This document shows, in pieces, positions 59,925 through 64,000 of a stretch of 64,000 nucleotides of DNA. The notes beneath the pieces are model-generated. The model saw nothing but the letters and a program-made list of their open reading frames with translations, had not been told where the DNA came from and ran no database searches. The DNA comes from Pontimicrobium sp. SW4 (GTDB lineage: Bacteria > Bacteroidota > Bacteroidia > Flavobacteriales > Flavobacteriaceae), in assembly GCF_039954625.1 (NCBI RefSeq), contig NZ_CP157199.1, positions 2,914,001 to 2,978,000 of the forward strand. Direction: 5' to 3'. Both the position numbers and the translations under genes were made by a program. Within the stretch, counting starts at the first letter, position 1. Each line of letters opens with the position of its first letter.

Positions 59925-62016
59925 ACAAATAAATGTTGCCTTAATTGGAAACCCAAATACTGGAAAAACCTCTGTTTTTAATGCGCTTACTGGATTAAAC
60001 CAAAAAGTTGGAAACTATCCAGGAATTACTGTAGATAAAAAAGAAGGAATTTGCAAATTATCTCGTGGTGTAAAAGCACATATTTTAGACCTCCCTGGAA
60101 CATATAGTTTAAATGCATCGTCTTTAGATGAAAATGTTGTTATTGAATTACTGTTAAACAAGAATGATAAAGATTATCCTGATGTAGCAGTTATTGTAAG
60201 TGATGTTGAAAACTTAAAACGTAACCTGCTTCTTTTTACGCAAATAAAAGATTTAAAAATTCCAACCATTCTAGTCATTAACATGGCAGATAGAATGTCA
60301 CGCAAAGGGATTTCTTTAAATATTGAATTATTAGAAAAAGAACTAAAGACAAAAATTGCCCTAGTAAGTACGCGAAAAAATGAAGGGATTAGTAATTTAA
60401 AAACCTTAATCGAAAACCATAAGATACTTTCTACCGAGCCTTGTTTAGATACGTCATCAATTGATACCGAATATTTTAATAGTCTCAAACAAGCATTTCC
60501 AAATCAAGATTTATACAAACTTTGGGTTGTTATTAGTCAAGATGCAAATTTTGGTAAAATTGATAGAAATGAACTTGATTTTTCAAAGTTTAAAACCAAG
60601 TCTAAAAGTGAATTAAAACGTCTTCAGCAAAAAGAAACTATCAAACGCTATCAATTTATTAACGGCGTTCTTAAAGAAGGCCAAACCATTGATAAAGCAA
60701 AAGCAACTGACTTAAGAGCTAAATTTGATAGAATTTTAACTCATAAAATCTGGGGATATGCCATCTTTTTTGTGATTTTACTCACCATTTTTCAAGTGAT
60801 TTATGATTGGGCAACAGTACCAATGGACTTTATTGATAGCTCATTTGCATCGTTAGCAGATTGGATAAAAGTAACATTTCCAGGAGGCGGAAAATTAACC
60901 GACTTAATTGCTGAAGGAGTCGTTGCAGGAATTGGTGGTATTATCATCTTTATTCCACAAATAGCCTTTTTGTTTTTGTTCATTTCAGTATTAGAAGAAA
61001 GTGGCTATATGAGTCGTGTCGTGTTTTTAATGGATCGTGTAATGCGTCGTTTTGGACTTAGCGGAAAAAGTGTAGTTCCATTAATTTCTGGAACTGCTTG
61101 TGCAATTCCAGCCATAATGGCGACTAGAAATATAGAAAATTGGAAAGAACGCTTAATTACTATTTTAGTAACACCTTTCACAACGTGTTCAGCTAGACTT
61201 CCTGTGTATTTAATAATTATTGCATTGGTTATTCCTGAAGGTCGTTTTCTTGGGCTAAGTTACCAAGCCTTAACGTTAATGCTTTTGTATTTATTAGGAT
61301 TTGGAATGGCTGTATTATCAGCATATGTTTTAGATAAGATTCTAAAAACTAACAGAAAAACATTTTTTGTAATTGAAATGCCTAGTTATAAAGTGCCTTT
61401 ACTTAAAAATGTAGTATTAACTGTTTTAGAAAAAACAAAAACCTTTGTTTTTGAGGCTGGTAGAATAATTTTAGCAATCTCAATTGTTCTTTGGATTTTA
61501 GCATCGTATGGTCCTGGAAAAGAATTTAACAATGCGGAAACAATTGTTGAAGAAACTTACCCTGAATTACAAGGTGAACAACTGGAAAACAAAGTTGCTT
61601 CTTATAAATTAGAGCATTCATTTATTGGTATTATTGGTAAAACCATTGAGCCAGCAATTCGTCCATTAGGTTACGATTGGAAAGTTGGTATTGGTATAGT
61701 TACCTCATTTGCTGCACGTGAAGTTTTTGTAGGTACGTTGGCAACTATTTATAGTGTTGGTAGTGCTTTGGATGATGATAATAAAACCATAAAAAACAGG
61801 ATGGCGAACGAAGTTCATGACAATGGTAAAAAAGTGTTTACATTAGCTTCTGGTATTTCCCTATTGCTTTTTTACGCTTTCGCTATGCAGTGTATGAGTA
61901 CTCTGGCAATTGTAAAACGAGAAACCAATAGTTGGAAATGGCCAATGATTCAATTGTTTGGAATGTCACTAATTGCTTACATTATTGCACTTATAGCTTT
62001 TCAAATTTTAAACTAA
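59917..62016 (+). CDS. feoB: Ferrous iron transporter FeoB (full length)
   Basis: 699 residues. The N-terminal G domain shows GNPNTGKTS (G1, 11-19), DLPGTYSL (G3) and INMADRM (G4, NxxD); a helical spacer follows to about 270. The membrane part has two Gate-type repeats: FIPQIAFLFLFISVLEESGYMSRV with ISGTACAIPAIMATR, and FVFEAGRIILAISIVLWILAS with VTSFAAREVFVGTLAT. It imports Fe2+ across the inner membrane. It is the second gene of feoA-feoB, followed by a one-base-overlapping Cys-rich mini-protein. Confidence 0.96.
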   Translation: MSKQINVALIGNPNTGKTSVFNALTGLNQKVGNYPGITVDKKEGICKLSRGVKAHILDLPGTYSLNASSLDENVVIELLLNKNDKDYPDVAVIVSDVENLKRNLLLFTQIKDLKIPTILVINMADRMSRKGISLNIELLEKELKTKIALVSTRKNEGISNLKTLIENHKILSTEPCLDTSSIDTEYFNSLKQAFPNQDLYKLWVVISQDANFGKIDRNELDFSKFKTKSKSELKRLQQKETIKRYQFINGVLKEGQTIDKAKATDLRAKFDRILTHKIWGYAIFFVILLTIFQVIYDWATVPMDFIDSSFASLADWIKVTFPGGGKLTDLIAEGVVAGIGGIIIFIPQIAFLFLFISVLEESGYMSRVVFLMDRVMRRFGLSGKSVVPLISGTACAIPAIMATRNIENWKERLITILVTPFTTCSARLPVYLIIIALVIPEGRFLGLSYQALTLMLLYLLGFGMAVLSAYVLDKILKTNRKTFFVIEMPSYKVPLLKNVVLTVLEKTKTFVFEAGRIILAISIVLWILASYGPGKEFNNAETIVEETYPELQGEQLENKVASYKLEHSFIGIIGKTIEPAIRPLGYDWKVGIGIVTSFAAREVFVGTLATIYSVGSALDDDNKTIKNRMANEVHDNGKKVFTLASGISLLLFYAFAMQCMSTLAIVKRETNSWKWPMIQLFGMSLIAYIIALIAFQILN

Positions 62017-62150
62017 TGAGTGAGGTTTTTCAAAATATCATTATTACAGTAATTGGATTGATTGCTATTGCGTTTTTGATAAGAAAATATGTTTGGTCAC
62101 CAAAAAAAAAGAACTCCAAATCATGTGGTAGTGATGGTTGTGGTTGTTAA
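62016..62150 (+). CDS. FeoB-associated Cys-rich small membrane protein
   Basis: 44 residues from ATG 62016, which overlaps the feoB stop by one base; longer in-frame starts lie within feoB. One membrane helix (IIITVIGLIAIAFLIRKYVW) is followed by a basic patch and a Cys-rich end CGSDGCGC. This is the layout of FeoB-associated Cys-rich membrane proteins (PF12669 type), which replace FeoC in many Bacteroidota and may bind iron or regulate FeoB. Confidence 0.88.
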   Translation: MSEVFQNIIITVIGLIAIAFLIRKYVWSPKKKNSKSCGSDGCGC

Positions 62151-62167
62151 CTATCGCGATTACTAAA

Positions 62168-63586
62168 TTATATGAAAAGCCTCCAGATTTGAGCTACCAA
62201 AAACGTAACGATAAATCCTAAAATTACTGGTAATACTGAAGCTACAGTAGTCCATTTAGCACTTTTAGTTTCTTTGTAAATGGTATAAATTGTTGTACTA
62301 CAAGGGTTATGTAGTAAGCTAAATAGCATTATGTTAATAGCTGTTAATAATGTCCAACCTCCTGCTTTTAAAATATCGGCTGTTGCATCCATAGAGTCGA
62401 GTTCAAACATTACACCTGCACCTTCACCTCCAGAGATTCCTGTAGCCATAACTGTTAACATTAAAATAGTTGGGATAACAATTTCATTAGCTGGAATTGC
62501 CACAATATAGGCCAATAAAATAACCCCATTTAAACCTAATAACCATCCAAAGCCATCGAACGAATCAATTAACCATACTGCAATACTTACATCACCAATA
62601 AATATATTTGAAATAAGCCAAATTACTGCTCCAGCAGGTGCTGCAAATACAATAGCTCGCCATAATACAATTAAGGTTCTATCTATTAAAGAGGTGTAAA
62701 GTGTTTTCCAAAAACGTGGTGGTCTGTAAGGAGGTAATTCTAAATTAAAAGTAGAAACTTCACCTTTTAAAACAGTTTTTGATAATGCCCAAGACGTTAA
62801 AAACATGAACGCCATTCCTAAAACTGCTATTCCAATTACCGATAATAAAGCTGCTACACTTGAAAATGACGAAGGCACTACCGCTCCAATAAAAATGGTT
62901 GCAATTAATATTTGTGTTGGCCAACGTCCATTACAAAGCGAAAAATTATTAGTAATTATTGCAATTAGTCGTTCTCTAGGGCTGTCAATAATTCTAGTCG
63001 CTATAACACCAGCTGCGTTGCAACCAAAACCCATACTCATAGTTAATGCTTGTTTTCCGTGAGCTCCAGATTTTTTAAATAGATTATCTAAATTGAATGC
63101 AACTCGTGGTAAATAACCAAAATCTTCAAGTAGAGTGAATAAAGGAAAGAAAATTGCCATGGGTGGCAACATCACTGCAATTACCCAAGCTACTGCTAGA
63201 TAAACGCCATCAATTAAAAATCCATCAAGCCACCAAGGCATTCCAATGCTTGATGCGCCACTTTTTAATGCTGGATGAATAGTATCTAACAACAAATTAG
63301 CCAACATAGATGAAGGATAATTAGCACCAATAATTGTTAACCATAGAACTACTCCCAAAATGAGAAACATAATAGGAAATCCAAACGTCTTACTTGTAAC
63401 AATCTTATCGATTTTTGAATCTAACCGAAACCTTTTTTTCCCTTCTTCTGTATGGACACTGTCTTTAACAATATTTGCAGCATCAGCGTAAATACCTTCG
63501 GTTAAATTATCATGAAAATCGTCACCTATTTGCCAACGCAACTCGTTTGATAATTCAATGATGTCTTCAATGTTCTTTTTGCTCAT
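62168..63586 (-). CDS. FeoB-type membrane domain as a separate protein (split FeoB)
   Basis: 472 residues. It lacks a G domain and starts with a charged helical stretch (about 1-65) matching the FeoB spacer, including [10 protein letters not shown], then two Gate-type membrane repeats: [25 protein letters not shown] with [17 protein letters not shown], and [15 protein letters not shown] with [16 protein letters not shown], plus [16 protein letters not shown]. The G-domain gene lies 2 bp upstream. Motifs differ from the FeoB at 59917 (GFGCNAAG versus SGTACAIP; NEIVIP versus REVFVG), suggesting a divergent subfamily, perhaps with another metal preference. It converges on the feoAB set. Confidence 0.88.
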   Translation of the reverse strand: MSKKNIEDIIELSNELRWQIGDDFHDNLTEGIYADAANIVKDSVHTEEGKKRFRLDSKIDKIVTSKTFGFPIMFLILGVVLWLTIIGANYPSSMLANLLLDTIHPALKSGASSIGMPWWLDGFLIDGVYLAVAWVIAVMLPPMAIFFPLFTLLEDFGYLPRVAFNLDNLFKKSGAHGKQALTMSMGFGCNAAGVIATRIIDSPRERLIAIITNNFSLCNGRWPTQILIATIFIGAVVPSSFSSVAALLSVIGIAVLGMAFMFLTSWALSKTVLKGEVSTFNLELPPYRPPRFWKTLYTSLIDRTLIVLWRAIVFAAPAGAVIWLISNIFIGDVSIAVWLIDSFDGFGWLLGLNGVILLAYIVAIPANEIVIPTILMLTVMATGISGGEGAGVMFELDSMDATADILKAGGWTLLTAINIMLFSLLHNPCSTTIYTIYKETKSAKWTTVASVLPVILGFIVTFLVAQIWRLFI

Positions 63587-63588
63587 AA

Positions 63589-64000
63589 TTACACTAATTC
63601 GCCTGTTTTTAAAGCGTCTATTATTTGTGAATCTCCTTCTAATAATCTAAATGCTATCCATCTACTATTTGAAATTCCTGGAAACTCTTTTTCTATTTCA
63701 GCACTCAGCTTTTTTACAGCCTTTTCAATATTTGGTGGCACATTTTTTATACGGTGCGGTTTACACACAATAGTAGCATTAGCTACTTCAGAAATGGTTT
63801 GAATGAGCTCTGGAATACCTTCTTTATATCTCGCGCTTGTTGCTACTACTGGAATTCCTAAGTCTCTTGCTAAAGTTCTTTGGTCTATAACAATATTATT
63901 ACGTTTAGCTTCATCCATTAGGTTAAGGCATAACACTGCTTTATCAGTGATTTCTAAAATTTGAAGTACTAAATTCAAGTTACGTTCTAGCCTGTTGGCA
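63589..64000 (-). CDS. FeoB-type GTPase domain protein, C-terminal part (5' end outside window)
   Basis: The frame is open to the right edge (about 136 residues visible). It begins in a FeoB-like helix ([15 protein letters not shown]), then shows the G4 motif CLNLMDEAK (NxxD) and G5 [13 protein letters not shown], and continues into the helical spacer before stopping. It ends 2 bp before the separate membrane-domain gene. A frameshift within one FeoB gene is an alternative, but the new ATG and clean spacing suggest a true split. The TTG at 63978 is internal. Confidence 0.87.
   Translation of the reverse strand, partial: ANRLERNLNLVLQILEITDKAVLCLNLMDEAKRNNIVIDQRTLARDLGIPVVATSARYKEGIPELIQTISEVANATIVCKPHRIKNVPPNIEKAVKKLSAEIEKEFPGISNSRWIAFRLLEGDSQIIDALKTGELV

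Noticed and set aside
61932..62015. Longer start for the Cys-rich FeoB partner inside feoB
   Set aside because: The extension is out-of-frame feoB sequence; the ATG overlapping the feoB stop is the usual coupled start.
1..64000. CRISPR arrays, prophage or rRNA genes
   Set aside because: No regularly spaced repeats, no phage structural genes and no rRNA sequence seen; the only mobile-element gene is the IS1-type transposase.

Overview
The window reads as chromosomal DNA of a marine-type Flavobacteriaceae bacterium (phylum Bacteroidota). The base composition is strongly AT-rich. Several promoters show the Bacteroidota -7 element TAnnTTTG. Leaders are short and A-rich rather than Shine-Dalgarno driven. 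The genes are typical of the group: a TonB-dependent receptor with a partner lipoprotein, DUF6503 and DUF3109 proteins, a MoaC-MoaB fusion, and a two-gene Rhs locus. No phage, plasmid or CRISPR array is seen. The only mobile-element gene is an IS1-type transposase.

Layout: (1) 1-10.1 kb, a phosphate uptake region: the end of a TonB-dependent receptor, a duplicated beta-helix surface lipoprotein, a phosphate-selective porin, a PiT-type transporter with a PhoU-like tail, and a convergent Na/Pi cotransporter. Tandem 11-bp AACATT repeats resembling Pho boxes lie before the porin, before PiT, and in a gene-free stretch that ends in an orphan terminator. That stretch carries a 17-base sequence antisense to the Na/Pi cotransporter leader. 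(2) 10.2-20.7 kb, housekeeping genes (nrdA/nrdB, MarC family, S41 protease, dCMP deaminase), plus an unrecognised 369-residue gene with a candidate structured RNA beside it. (3) 20.8-38.8 kb, a molybdenum island. A periplasmic nitrate reductase operon (napD, napA, a NapB whose domain is duplicated, a tetraheme lipoprotein, an FeS protein and NrfD) stands divergent from a molybdenum-cofactor operon (moeA, modE, a TSUP permease, mobA, moaD, moeB, moaE, moaCB, moaA). A near-perfect ModE-type operator overlaps the moeA promoter. After it come a MocA-like cytidylyltransferase, XdhC, and the two subunits of a xanthine-oxidase-family enzyme. (4) 39-46.5 kb, exported hydrolases and an oxidoreductase. 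(5) 46.8-56.1 kb, an Rhs operon ending in a zinc-metallopeptidase-like toxin tip and a lipoprotein that is the candidate immunity protein, directly followed by IS1-type sequence. (6) 56.2-64 kb, a response regulator lacking its phospho-acceptor Asp, tRNA-Asn, rseP, a SCO protein, feoA-feoB with a small Cys-rich partner, and a second FeoB split into two genes that runs off the right edge.

How the parts fit: the phosphate region pairs outer- and inner-membrane transport with apparently shared control. In the molybdenum island the cofactor genes supply two enzyme classes. MobA would make the bis-MGD needed by NapA, and MocA with XdhC would mature the xanthine-oxidase-type enzyme. The iron region combines a classical Feo system with a second, split one. 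Function calls rest on motifs read by eye; no database search was possible.
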